From Neglectibacter timonensis (GTDB lineage Bacteria; Bacillota; Clostridia; Oscillospirales; Acutalibacteraceae): 64,000 nt of DNA. Positions 1 to 7,584 of this stretch are shown here, piece after piece (position 1 is the first letter of the stretch; the number at the start of each line of letters is the position of its first letter). The translations under genes were made by a program, and so were the position numbers. The notes below the pieces were generated by a model, which saw only the letters and a list, made by a program, of their open reading frames with translations, had not been told where the DNA came from and did no database searches. Where the stretch lies: contig NZ_LT160640.1 in assembly GCF_900048895.1 (NCBI RefSeq), forward strand, positions 932,814 to 996,813, given 5' to 3'.

Positions 1-48
1 GCAGATCACCGTAATCGCCGCCACGCTTCCAATTCCCGTCAGTTCCAT
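1..48 (-). CDS. Phage holin, N-terminal fragment (cut by window edge)
   Basis: Only the first 16 codons are present (MELTGIGSVAAITVIC), running off the left edge. The start ATG directly follows the TGA of the upstream gene (TGAATG), so the two are translationally coupled. The short polar head followed by a hydrophobic stretch matches the start of small clostridial phage holins, and the position after the tail-fibre genes fits a lysis cassette. The rest of the gene and any endolysin would lie to the left of the window. Confidence 0.5.
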   Translation of the reverse strand, partial: MELTGIGSVAAITVIC

Positions 49-270
49 TCAAGTTCCCCCTTTGATATGTTCCAGTTCCGAATTGACATCATCCAGCCTG
101 TGATGCGCCGACTTGATGGCATTCTCCGCCACCGCCATGCGCTCCACCACCTGGTTATGCTTTTCCACTTTCTTTTCCAACTGCTCCAGCCGGAAATTGG
201 TCATCCTCGCGCTGCCGAATATTCCCAGCAGGGAACCGATAAACGTCCCCGCCAGGGACAGCAGCGCCAC
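49..270 (-). CDS. Small membrane protein with coiled-coil tail, lysis-associated
   Basis: A 73-residue protein from a GTG start, with one hydrophobic segment at about residues 3-20 and a charged helical coiled coil after it (LEQLEKKVEKHNQVVERM). This layout is seen in small holin-partner proteins of clostridial phages. The frame stays open upstream and a good AGGAAG site lies near 290, so the true start may be up to about 8 codons earlier at a non-standard codon. It is coupled to the holin gene that follows. The role (holin partner or haemolysin-like membrane protein) is inferred from size, topology and position. Confidence 0.55.
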   Translation of the reverse strand: MALLSLAGTFIGSLLGIFGSARMTNFRLEQLEKKVEKHNQVVERMAVAENAIKSAHHRLDDVNSELEHIKGGT

Positions 271-342
271 AACTACAGTGCTGTCCGTAACATCACTTCC
301 TTTCTGCTCAGGCTTCAGGGAGAAGCCTGCTTCGGCCGCCGC

Positions 343-771
343 TCAGTTCGACCCGCCGGCATGTGTTCCTCCGTTTATTTTATTCTCCATCCCCCCATAC
401 CCATATGCCTTCACATACAGGGACACAGGCTTAGAGGAGTCGGCGCAGGAGATCACAATATTCCTGCTGGAAAGAGACAATGTGGATCGAGACAGATTGA
501 CAACGCCCTTGCTGGAGTCGCTTCCTGTCAGAATCAGCTGTGCACTTTCCCCTTTGTCTATTCCGGGGATAATAAAGTAAGGCACGAATTGCTGATAGTC
601 CTGAAGGATCAGATACCCTCCTGTGGCTGCCAGTGAATTAGCCGCCACACTTACCGTCGTGGCCCCCGCCGATGTCTCATCCAGCCTTTCCGGCAGAAAG
701 CCCACATATTCCTCTCCAGGAACCAGCAGCCCCGTTTCCATCTTCACCATCACCGGATTAAACACAGCCAT
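343..771 (-). CDS. Tail-fibre-cluster protein, unknown function
   Basis: A 142-residue protein. The start used here is the ATG at 771, which overlaps the stop of the upstream gene (TGATG); a longer open frame upstream is only the shadow of that gene. The sequence is rich in beta-type residues and resembles no enzyme I can name. It is the last gene of the tail-fibre run before the lysis genes, so a tip, cap or chaperone role for a fibre is possible but not shown. Confidence 0.5.
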   Translation of the reverse strand: MAVFNPVMVKMETGLLVPGEEYVGFLPERLDETSAGATTVSVAANSLAATGGYLILQDYQQFVPYFIIPGIDKGESAQLILTGSDSSKGVVNLSRSTLSLSSRNIVISCADSSKPVSLYVKAYGYGGMENKINGGTHAGGSN

Positions 772-1148
772 CACATCACCTCCCAAATCAGCGCCTGATA
801 GGTAAGGTCGGCCGCCGGGAGGGAAGAGCAGGTAAAGGTCAGGCTGTCCGGCGCCTGGGCCGTACAGCGCACCCCGGCCTGGCCCGCCTCCTCCCAGCTG
901 TCCGGAGCTGGGCAGGGGAACACTGCGTTGTCCGCCGTGACCCCCAGCGCCGCCACCGTCTGTACGCCGTCCGTCCACCCGGACGCAGCCAGCGTCACGG
1001 TAACGCAGAGGGCCTTTTGCGCTTTCTTGTCCCAGCCTTCTATTTTCTGCGCCAGAGGGACCCCCTGGGCGTCGTACACCGCCGCCGCAGAGGTCACCGG
1101 GTACAAATTTTCTCCCGCCGCCGTCTTCAGCGGCTTGATGATAGCCAT
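771..1148 (-). CDS. Short tail-fibre-like protein
   Basis: A 125-residue protein. The N-terminus (residues 1-35) has a pattern seen in phage fibre and receptor-binding proteins, in which a short motif with VTSAAAVYDAQGVPLAQKIE precedes a beta-rich domain. The C-terminal two thirds are rich in Ala, Thr, Ser and Val. It overlaps the next gene by a TGATG junction. The gene belongs to the fibre operon by position; the precise role is unknown. Confidence 0.5.
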   Translation of the reverse strand: MAIIKPLKTAAGENLYPVTSAAAVYDAQGVPLAQKIEGWDKKAQKALCVTVTLAASGWTDGVQTVAALGVTADNAVFPCPAPDSWEEAGQAGVRCTAQAPDSLTFTCSSLPAADLTYQALIWEVM

Positions 1149-1158
1149 AAAACCACTC

Positions 1159-1722
1159 CTATCTTATCAGCGGGCTGCCGCCCAAATACAGTTGTACCGC
1201 CTGTTTCGTTCCCAGATACGCCGTCTTGATCACCCCCGCGCCGATGGAAGCACGCAGAGATTCTTGAATCGGAGCTATCGCATACAGATTGGCAAACAAC
1301 GGACTTTCTGCTGAAAAGCTGCTGCCGTCCACACCGCATTCAAATAGGTAGCTCTGGTAATTGTCTTCCGTGGAAATCCGGCAGCCATAGCCTTCAAGGA
1401 AATTATTCATTTCCTCAATCACCAGACTCACAGACGCCGCGGTGATACTGTTTTTGTATCCTCCACCGGGAAGGGGGACGCTTTTAATTTCACCAGCCAA
1501 AACCTCATAGAGAGTGGGAAGGAAGACTGCAAACTCCCCAACAAAATCGTTCATTTCAGTCGAATCTTCATTGCTGATGAAAAAGTTCCTGATTTTATCC
1601 AGGAATCCCGCGTTCATAAGGATATTGGGATCCCCTTCCGGAAGGGGGAGAGGCGTATTTTTCAGATAGTTCAGGATTTCTGCTTCACGAGTAGAAGTGC
1701 CGCTCGGCATGTTGTTTCTCAC
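1159..1722 (-). CDS. Hypothetical protein of the tail-fibre cluster
   Basis: A 187-residue protein with no motif I recognise. Its start overlaps the stop of the collagen-like fibre gene (ATGA at 1719-1722), so the two are co-translated. The sequence is globular, with mixed charged and hydrophobic segments, no signal peptide and no transmembrane helix. Candidates would be a fibre assembly chaperone or an accessory receptor-binding protein; neither is supported by a motif. Confidence 0.45.
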   Translation of the reverse strand: MRNNMPSGTSTREAEILNYLKNTPLPLPEGDPNILMNAGFLDKIRNFFISNEDSTEMNDFVGEFAVFLPTLYEVLAGEIKSVPLPGGGYKNSITAASVSLVIEEMNNFLEGYGCRISTEDNYQSYLFECGVDGSSFSAESPLFANLYAIAPIQESLRASIGAGVIKTAYLGTKQAVQLYLGGSPLIR

Positions 1723-2867
1723 CCCACAATCAGATACAGCGTCTCCGGGTCCTTGACGGCTATGGCGTCATACTGCGCCTGAGAGCCGCTCCAGATGGCC
1801 TTAACCGTGGCGGACCGGGGATATTCCTCCGCCGGACGTCCCCCCAGCCTGTCGGCATTCAGCGCGGCGTCCTCTATGGGCAGGGCGTCCCCTTCCGCGT
1901 AAACCAGAGCGTCCGGCAGCTGGTTCGCCGGCACCTTTCCCTGTACCAGGTCCGGTTTTCCTTCCAGCCCCGCGGTATGGGCATCCGCCAGCTCCTTCAG
2001 TTCGGCAAGGTTGACGGTCACTGGATCAGTACCGTCAGGATTCCTGCTCACTTCCAGCCCTCCCGCCGTTATCTTAACGGGGCTGGCGTCCGGCAGTACA
2101 GTCAGTTTTTGTCCCTGTCCAGAAAAGACCTGCAGCTCGGATATCTTGCTTTCGGATTCCTCCACCCGCAGCCCGTAGCCTTCGGGCAGATAGAGCTTTT
2201 GGAAGGCAAATTGAGCGGGGCTCGCCTCCGAGGTGATCCCCAGCGGGACCGTGGTGTCCGTGGTGCTCAGCGTCACCTTGACGTAGGCGCAGTGGGAGGG
2301 CACCACAACGCTGCCGCCGTCGCTGACGTTCTTGTAGGAATAAGATTTCCCGTCGCTGAGATACCAGTCCAAGATGGGCGTTTTCCCGCCGTCATAGCAA
2401 AAGAGCACGTTCGTCAGTTTCTGACCGTTGTCCACGCTGACCTTCCTGCCCGGGTTCACTGGGATAAAGTCCGCCGTGCGCACCTTGGAGGAGCTTGCTT
2501 CCGGTTCTCCCGTGTCACGATTGATTCCCCCGGCTTCCAGTGCAGGAGAGGAGGTGCTTTCCGGATTTCCTCCCAGCGGATGATTGTCCGGATCCGACAC
2601 TGCTTGCAGCAGCGCCAGAGCGGGGGTGCGCTTTACAGCCCCGTCCTGCCTGGCGTACAGCTCCGTCTCCACTGTGAGCAAGCCTGCCTCCGGCGCGTCT
2701 CCCGCCCATTGGCCCGCTTCTCCCCTGTCTCCTTTCGGCCCCTGGATCCCAGGATCCCCCTTGTCTCCTTTTAGGCCTTGCGCTCCCGTAGAGCCGGTCT
2801 CTCCCTTAGGCCCTTGAGGCCCCGCAGGGCCAACCACCAGCCCAAGATCCACTGTCCTCAAAGCCAT
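1719..2867 (-). CDS. Collagen-like tail fibre protein
   Basis: A 382-residue protein started at the ATG at 2867, which has an AAGGAGG site 6 bases upstream. Residues about 12-55 are Gly-X-Y triplets (GPAGPQGPKGETGSTGAQG and onward), the collagen-like trimeric shaft common in phage fibres. A beta-rich head follows, with a KVPANQLPDAL segment near residue 310 that resembles fibre linker motifs in two other genes of this cluster. The N-terminal TVDLGLVVG is similar to the neighbouring gene at 2878-3240, suggesting a shared docking peptide. Good confidence for a fibre; the receptor is unknown. Confidence 0.75.
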   Translation of the reverse strand: MALRTVDLGLVVGPAGPQGPKGETGSTGAQGLKGDKGDPGIQGPKGDRGEAGQWAGDAPEAGLLTVETELYARQDGAVKRTPALALLQAVSDPDNHPLGGNPESTSSPALEAGGINRDTGEPEASSSKVRTADFIPVNPGRKVSVDNGQKLTNVLFCYDGGKTPILDWYLSDGKSYSYKNVSDGGSVVVPSHCAYVKVTLSTTDTTVPLGITSEASPAQFAFQKLYLPEGYGLRVEESESKISELQVFSGQGQKLTVLPDASPVKITAGGLEVSRNPDGTDPVTVNLAELKELADAHTAGLEGKPDLVQGKVPANQLPDALVYAEGDALPIEDAALNADRLGGRPAEEYPRSATVKAIWSGSQAQYDAIAVKDPETLYLIVG

Positions 2868-2877
2868 AACGCCCTCC

Positions 2878-3240
2878 TTATTCGTAGGTGGCAATCAGAT
2901 GTCCGTTGTCGTCGATAGCCAGGGAAGGGGTCTTGCCATCCGCTCCCGCTGCGCCGGGGGTGCCTGTGTCTCCTTTTTCTCCCTTGGCTCCGGTCAGTCC
3001 GGTGTCTCCTTTGGGCCCTTGAGCTCCCGCAGCGCCGGTGTCGCCTTTTGCTCCCGTATCGCCTTTGGGGCCTTTCAGGGTGCCGCGTTTCGTCCATCCG
3101 CTGTCCGTCTTTTCGTAAATGTCCCCGGCAACTGTGTCCAGCGCCCAATCTCCCACGATTCCCAAGGATGCTCCAGGGGCAGCGGTTACATTGTGCATTT
3201 GACTGCCGACGATTTTTCCAAGATCTATTGTCTGTGCCAT
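2878..3240 (-). CDS. Short collagen-like tail fibre protein
   Basis: A 120-residue protein with an N-terminal TIDLGKIVG segment, then about 15 Gly-X-Y triplets (residues 57-100), then a short tail ending DDNGHLIATYE. The same kind of tail (IDSAGHLLVSYE) ends the next gene upstream, and the N-terminus resembles the larger collagen-like fibre, so this looks like a minimal module built from shared fibre parts. It has no separate globular receptor domain. Confidence 0.7.
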   Translation of the reverse strand: MAQTIDLGKIVGSQMHNVTAAPGASLGIVGDWALDTVAGDIYEKTDSGWTKRGTLKGPKGDTGAKGDTGAAGAQGPKGDTGLTGAKGEKGDTGTPGAAGADGKTPSLAIDDNGHLIATYE

Positions 3241-3267
3241 ACCATTTCCTCCATATTCATTTCAAGG

Positions 3268-3615
3268 TCATTCGTAACTCACCAGCAGATGACCCGCCGA
3301 ATCGATGGAAAACACCGGCGTCCTTCCATCCGCTCCCGTTTTTCCGGGAGGCCCCTCCGCATTTCCGCAGTCAATTGTCTCCCCACTTGCCATCGTCAGA
3401 ACAAGGTGACCATCCTCCCGGACTGCCGCACTCAGAATCGTTTTTCCTTCGGCGCTCTGGTCCTGCAGCAGCCGAACCGCCTTGATGTTGTTGAGAATTG
3501 CCGTGAACAGCGGATTGAATGTTCTAGACGCAGAGGCAGGATCTGAATCCAGAAGGGCAGGGATTTTCTCCGTGTATTCCGGAAAATCCGCAAGCTGATA
3601 ATCTTTCCGTTTCAT
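3268..3615 (-). CDS. Tail-appendage protein, paralogue of the gene at 6753-7175
   Basis: A 115-residue protein. The ATG at 3615 is preferred because GGAAAGGGG lies just upstream. The N-terminal half (PEYTEKIPALLDSDPASAS then FNPLF) is clearly related to the N-terminus of the gene at 6753-7175 (PEYTVQIRRLQNSDPGNAE then FNPLF). The shared block is probably a docking domain for the baseplate or fibre base. A PPGKTGADGRT stretch near residue 90 is a short remnant of a collagen-like shaft. The pair flanks the radical SAM cassette. Confidence 0.6.
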   Translation of the reverse strand: MKRKDYQLADFPEYTEKIPALLDSDPASASRTFNPLFTAILNNIKAVRLLQDQSAEGKTILSAAVREDGHLVLTMASGETIDCGNAEGPPGKTGADGRTPVFSIDSAGHLLVSYE

Positions 3616-3699
3616 GAATATCCCCTTTCCATAAAAATTCACCTATTTTTTACACTCGCTGTCCCCCCTGCGCCATCGACATATTCGTGCCCTGAAAGG

Positions 3700-4035
3700 T
3701 CATACACCACCGGCCCCCTCCGGGTTCTCCGGCTGTCTCTCCAAAGTGACAGTCAGGTTTTTCTTCCCGTCCACCAAGAGCCGCTGGGCTATATCAGTGA
3801 TGCTGGTGTACCCTGTGTAAACAGCGCATTCCTCACCCCCGCAGGAAACGGTCAAGGTTTCCAAAGCCCCGGGGGCCTCCAGCAGTTCCCTGTAACTGTC
3901 CAGCCCATTCTGGGATCCGCTGTCCTCAATGGACAGCCTCCAGGGACTGGCACTGAACAAATTCGCCAAATTATAGCTCTCCTGCACCGAGGTGGCCGCA
4001 AAGGACGTACCATTTTTCAAAGTGACAGTAAACAT
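3700..4035 (-). CDS. Hypothetical protein coupled to the radical SAM gene
   Basis: A 111-residue protein started at the ATG at 4035 (TAATG overlap with the stop of the radical SAM gene; TTGGAGGAAG site upstream). It begins MFTVTLKNGTSFAA and is probably a small beta-sandwich or beta-barrel domain; it contains two cysteines in CGGEEC. No family recognised. Tight coupling to the maturase suggests either a fourth member of the cysteine-protein system or simply the next fibre-cluster gene. Confidence 0.5.
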   Translation of the reverse strand: MFTVTLKNGTSFAATSVQESYNLANLFSASPWRLSIEDSGSQNGLDSYRELLEAPGALETLTVSCGGEECAVYTGYTSITDIAQRLLVDGKKNLTVTLERQPENPEGAGGV

Positions 4036-5354
4036 TAAACTTCCTCCAATTCTTTCAGCATGTTCCATTCTGTTTCGTCGATAATTTCAAGCGCCCAGTC
4101 TTTCGGAATATAAATTTTGTGCCGCTTCCGGGAATCCTCCGCCCGGTATATTCGGTTCCAGTGGTAGGCGTTTGCCAGAGCCCTGGCTTTGTGCATCACA
4201 CAAATAAAAGTAGCACGCCTGTCCGGCGTGCCGAAAATCTGGTAATTATAGGCCGAGCACCAGGAGCAGCCCTCCGCAATGGGGCAGGAAAAGCATTCGT
4301 CGGTGCTCTGGGTGCGCCGGTCGATACACTGTAAACAGTGGGCGCAGTTTTTGTGTTCCTCCGAACGCAGAATCCCCGTGTCCACATGCCCAACGGTAAG
4401 GGGCTTAATCCCCTCTCCCAGGGAATTTGGCATGTACCTGATACAAGGGTAAATGTTCCCGGTGTAGTCCACGGAAATCATGTCCCCGGTGCCCCCGCAC
4501 CAATTTTGTAAATCTTTGGGATCCTTCGGGTGGAAAAAGTTTTCCTCAAACATGGAAATGTAAGCTTCCTTTTCCAGCCCATGTTCCAACACATACTCCG
4601 AAAGGTGCTTGAGCTGTCCATAGAGGATGCGGGCGTGGGAAAGTTCCCAGCCTTCTTCGTAGACGCAGTTTAAATTGATCTCCCGGTATCCGTTTTCCAG
4701 CAGGGACTTCACCGCCTCAAAGCTGTGCTCCACGTTTTGGGGGCAGAGGGTCATTTTGGAGCCCATCGTCCCGCCCAGCACGTCCACAAAATGCCGCACG
4801 CCCTTCATGGCCAGGTCGTAGCTGCCCCGGCCGTCAGGAAATACCCGGCAAGCGTCATGGAGTTCCTTGTTGCCGTCGATAGAAATAGAAAAGGAGAGAT
4901 GGGACATATGCTTTTTCAGATATTCCTGTACTTTTGGTTGGAAATAATGAGTCCCGTTGGAACAAATGGAGATACAAAATCGTGTAGCCCAGGGATGCTG
5001 CAGCCGGATCAATTCCCCGATGAAGTAATCGGTAATCTGGTCAATGAGTTCGATTTCCAACAGCGGCTCCCCGCCGATGAACTCAATGATAACCCCTGGG
5101 GAAAGTTCCGGATTGATGTACTCGTTGTCCGAGAGGATTAGGTCAATGAATTTTTTTGCCGTTTCAAATCGCATCACGTGATTTGCTTTCACACCCTGGT
5201 AGCAGTAGGTACACCGCAGAGAACAGGCGTCCGTCACGGCAAAGGTCACGGTGCGGGTGAGGACGCCCCGTTTGGAGACGCCTCCTCCAGACGACTGGTT
5301 GACAGGAAACAGCCGGGCAAGCCTGTCCTGGAACTGCTCCGTCCGGCGGGTCAT
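4035..5354 (-). CDS. Radical SAM/SPASM maturase of a cysteine-rich (CXXX-type) protein
   Basis: A 439-residue enzyme. Seen in the sequence: the radical SAM cluster motif CSLRCTYC (C44, C48, C51), the SAM-binding GGEP at 94-97, and a SPASM-type C-terminus with cysteines at 286, 304, 337, 340, 343, 354, 357, 363, 366 and 385 that would hold two further iron-sulfur clusters. Known for the family: such enzymes install carbon-carbon or thioether crosslinks, or other changes, on ribosomally made substrates whose gene is next door. The gene two upstream encodes a protein with about 59 cysteines, the obvious substrate. The start overlaps the stop of the small partner gene (ATGA). The assignment to the CXXX-repeat-target maturase group is from memory of that family; the chemistry is not known from sequence. 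Confidence 0.8.
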   Translation of the reverse strand: MTRRTEQFQDRLARLFPVNQSSGGGVSKRGVLTRTVTFAVTDACSLRCTYCYQGVKANHVMRFETAKKFIDLILSDNEYINPELSPGVIIEFIGGEPLLEIELIDQITDYFIGELIRLQHPWATRFCISICSNGTHYFQPKVQEYLKKHMSHLSFSISIDGNKELHDACRVFPDGRGSYDLAMKGVRHFVDVLGGTMGSKMTLCPQNVEHSFEAVKSLLENGYREINLNCVYEEGWELSHARILYGQLKHLSEYVLEHGLEKEAYISMFEENFFHPKDPKDLQNWCGGTGDMISVDYTGNIYPCIRYMPNSLGEGIKPLTVGHVDTGILRSEEHKNCAHCLQCIDRRTQSTDECFSCPIAEGCSWCSAYNYQIFGTPDRRATFICVMHKARALANAYHWNRIYRAEDSRKRHKIYIPKDWALEIIDETEWNMLKELEEV

Positions 5355-5647
5355 GCCCCTTCCCCCTGGGACAGCGCCACCTCTCCGGTCTGGTAGTCCA
5401 GCGTCCAGTTTAAAAGCCCTTCCTTTGCCCGGGGCAGCACAAATTTCTGCTCGAATTCCTTTTTCGCCGCCTCGAACTGCACAAAGAACTCCCGGTACTC
5501 GTCGTGGTACTTCCGGAAGCTCTCCCCGGTGATGTCCGCCCCCTGGCGCAGCATGGCCTCAATCAAAGCCCGCCTTGCCTCCACCTCAAACCCCAGGCTT
5601 TCGATGTAGTCGATCAGTTCTCTTTCCTTCACCATAAACGTCTTCAT
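5351..5647 (-). CDS. Small partner protein of the radical SAM system
   Basis: A 98-residue protein started at the ATG at 5647, with AGAGGA 9 bases upstream. It is highly charged and helical throughout (VKERELIDYIESLGFEVEA, then EFFVQFEAAKKEFEQKFV) and has no cysteine, so it is not itself a substrate. It sits between the cysteine-rich gene and the maturase and overlaps the latter by 4 bases. In CXXX-repeat peptide systems a small helical modification-system protein occupies this place; a substrate-delivery role is inferred by analogy. Confidence 0.55.
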   Translation of the reverse strand: MKTFMVKERELIDYIESLGFEVEARRALIEAMLRQGADITGESFRKYHDEYREFFVQFEAAKKEFEQKFVLPRAKEGLLNWTLDYQTGEVALSQGEGA

Positions 5648-5740
5648 GTTGCATGTCCTCTTTCTGTTATATTTTGTATAGGTCAAAACGGTTTTTAAAA
5701 TAAAAACAGCAGGGGAGAAGCCTCCTCTGCTTGCAAACCC

Positions 5741-6748
5741 TTATGTGCTGGTAGCTGAACCGTAGCACTGGGCCGCGCAGGTCCCCGTGCAGGTGGCCGT
5801 GCAGGCGGTGGAGCAGGAGGCCTTGCACTGTCCGGAGCACCCGGAAGAACATCCGGAGCATCCGGAACAGCCCCCGCAGCCCGAACAGCCCGAGCAGCCC
5901 CCACAGCTGGCGGAACACCCTCCGGAGCAACTTCCCCCGCAGCCGCTGCAGGTGTTGGAACAACCAGAGCAGCCGCTGCCGCAGCCTCCAGAGCAAGAAC
6001 CCCCGCACCCGGAGCAGCCTCCGCAGCCCTTGCACCCGGCGCTGCAACCTGTGTTGCAGTCCCCGCTGCAGCCTCCGCAGCCGGTACAGCCCACGCAGCC
6101 CACATGACAGCCTGTGCAGCTGCCCAGACAGGCTGTGGTGCATCCACCGCCGCAGCCGTTGCTGCAGCCCTTACAACCCGTGCAGCTTCCCGTGCAGCCA
6201 CTGCAGGCGTTGGTGCACCCGCTACTGCAGGAGGCACATCCGGAGGAGCACCCGGAACAGCCATTACAGCCTGTACATCCGGAACTGCAGTAACTGCCGC
6301 AGCTTGCAGAGCAGCCTCCGCAGCCGCTGCTTCCACTGGATCCTCTGCACCCGCTGCAGGTGCTGGTGCAGGTGGCGGCGCAAAGCCCCGAGCAGGCCCC
6401 CCGGCAGGAGCTGGAGGAGGCCGTCATGCCTTCCGTGCCATAGTTCGCAACCTTGTCCAACAAGGCCCCGTCAAAGGCGGCAGGGATGGGGTCCCCCGCA
6501 CCGGAAGGCGTTTCTCCCCCCGGCGTAATCCCCTCCACCAGCAAAAGGCCGGGAATGTCCGCAACCTCCAACAGGGGATTAATCACCTTTTTCCCGTGCT
6601 CCGCCAGCACCCGGCCCCCGGATTCCGGCTGGATCGTAAACTCCCAGTCCGCCCCGGAAAAGGAAGCGAGGCTCCCGTTTCCGGAGCGCCTTGCCATCTC
6701 CGTTTTCACCGCTTGCTTCAATTCCGCGATCTGTTGTATTGTCAGCAT
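5741..6748 (-). CDS. Cysteine-rich CXX/CXXX repeat protein, probable radical SAM substrate and tail appendage
   Basis: A 335-residue protein in two parts. Residues 1 to about 113 are cysteine-free and look like a folded leader or docking domain (start LTIQQIAELKQAVKTEMARR). Residues about 114-328 contain some 59 cysteines by my count, spaced two or three residues apart, with Gly, Ser, Thr and Ala between them (CSGCSGCGGCSGC is typical). There is a single longer gap near residue 135. The end YGSATST is cysteine-free. Gene order is this protein, small partner, radical SAM enzyme, which points to it being the substrate. Its place among fibre genes argues for a structural part of the virion rather than a secreted peptide. 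Free-thiol, disulfide or metal-binding alternatives cannot be excluded. Confidence 0.75.
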   Translation of the reverse strand: MLTIQQIAELKQAVKTEMARRSGNGSLASFSGADWEFTIQPESGGRVLAEHGKKVINPLLEVADIPGLLLVEGITPGGETPSGAGDPIPAAFDGALLDKVANYGTEGMTASSSSCRGACSGLCAATCTSTCSGCRGSSGSSGCGGCSASCGSYCSSGCTGCNGCSGCSSGCASCSSGCTNACSGCTGSCTGCKGCSNGCGGGCTTACLGSCTGCHVGCVGCTGCGGCSGDCNTGCSAGCKGCGGCSGCGGSCSGGCGSGCSGCSNTCSGCGGSCSGGCSASCGGCSGCSGCGGCSGCSGCSSGCSGQCKASCSTACTATCTGTCAAQCYGSATST

Positions 6749-6752
6749 TTTC

Positions 6753-7175
6753 TCACCCCCAGACCGCGTTCACGGCAATCCAATCCGTTCCGTTATAAAA
6801 CTTCAAAATGTTCCCATTCCCTGTGTCAATCCACCCGAGCTTCACATTCTCCGGCGCTGCTTCCTGCGCAACTAGCCCACCTTGGGCATTGAGGTATGTA
6901 TCCGGCACCTTCCCGTCCGCCCCCAGGGGGGCCACGCCGTTCGCCTCGCCTTTTTCTCCCCTGCCGATGTAATCCATGTCCGGCAGCTGCGCCTCCGGCA
7001 CTTTCCCGTTTACAAGGTCCGCCTTGTATAGATGATTTGCATGGATATTGTCCACCAGCTTCTGGAACAGCGGGTTGAATACCTCCTCCGCGTTGCCGGG
7101 ATCGCTGTTCTGCAGCCTGCGGATTTGTACCGTATATTCCGGCGATTGCGCCGGGTTGTAATAACTCTCTGGCAT
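6753..7175 (-). CDS. Tail-appendage protein with docking domain
   Basis: A 140-residue protein; the ATG at 7175 is preferred (GGGGGAAC upstream), since a start at 7223 would lie inside the previous gene. The N-terminal PEYTVQIRRL/SDPGNAE/FNPLF block is shared with the gene at 3268-3615. Two linker motifs, NGKVPEAQLPDMDYIG and DGKVPDTYL, are of the kind found between fibre shaft and head. The end (LKFYNGTDWIAVNAVWG) is a typical small fibre C-terminus. It directly precedes the cysteine-rich gene, 4 bases away. Confidence 0.65.
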   Translation of the reverse strand: MPESYYNPAQSPEYTVQIRRLQNSDPGNAEEVFNPLFQKLVDNIHANHLYKADLVNGKVPEAQLPDMDYIGRGEKGEANGVAPLGADGKVPDTYLNAQGGLVAQEAAPENVKLGWIDTGNGNILKFYNGTDWIAVNAVWG

Positions 7176-7194
7176 CCTTCCGTTCCCCCTGTTC

Positions 7195-7584
7195 CTATAG
7201 CTTGCAGTCAAAGACGAATTCAAACTCTTCGTCTTCCTCTTTGAACTTCGGCAAGGTGTTCCTCAGCATATAGAGGGCGCCGTCCCCGGACACCAGCGCC
7301 ATTTCATTCAGGCCCATGCCGGCCAGTTCTCCCTCCGGGACCACGATGCTGAACCGCGCCGTGGTCTCATCCGGATAGGCCGGTTCCGCAACCGGGTAGC
7401 GTCCCACCTCGTTGTGGAGGGATGCCTGCGTTTCAGAGGGGATTAGGGGGTTCCCCGCTTCGTCCTGCCCTCCGGTTCCCAGTGCAATATACCGGACAGG
7501 GGAGAGTGCCTGCAGCGATCCGCTGAGCAGCCCGCAGAGGCGTCTGCGCAGCTCCAGGCAGATCACATTGTTTTCACTTTCCAT
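7195..7584 (-). CDS. Tail-collar/fibre base protein
   Basis: A 129-residue protein. The pattern PVRYIALGTGG, then PSETQASLHNEVGR, then GLNEMALVSGDGALYM is typical of the N-terminal domain of phage tail-collar fibres (DUF3751-like), which attaches fibres to the baseplate. Unlike full collar fibres it has no long distal part, so it probably acts as an adaptor onto which the later fibre genes dock. It begins one base after the upstream tail gene ends. Confidence 0.6.
   Translation of the reverse strand: MESENNVICLELRRRLCGLLSGSLQALSPVRYIALGTGGQDEAGNPLIPSETQASLHNEVGRYPVAEPAYPDETTARFSIVVPEGELAGMGLNEMALVSGDGALYMLRNTLPKFKEEDEEFEFVFDCKL

Noticed and set aside
5667-6336. Ala- or Arg/Leu-rich frames inside the cysteine-repeat gene
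   Set aside because: They are shifted readings of the repetitive TGC/GGC-type DNA and have low-complexity composition.
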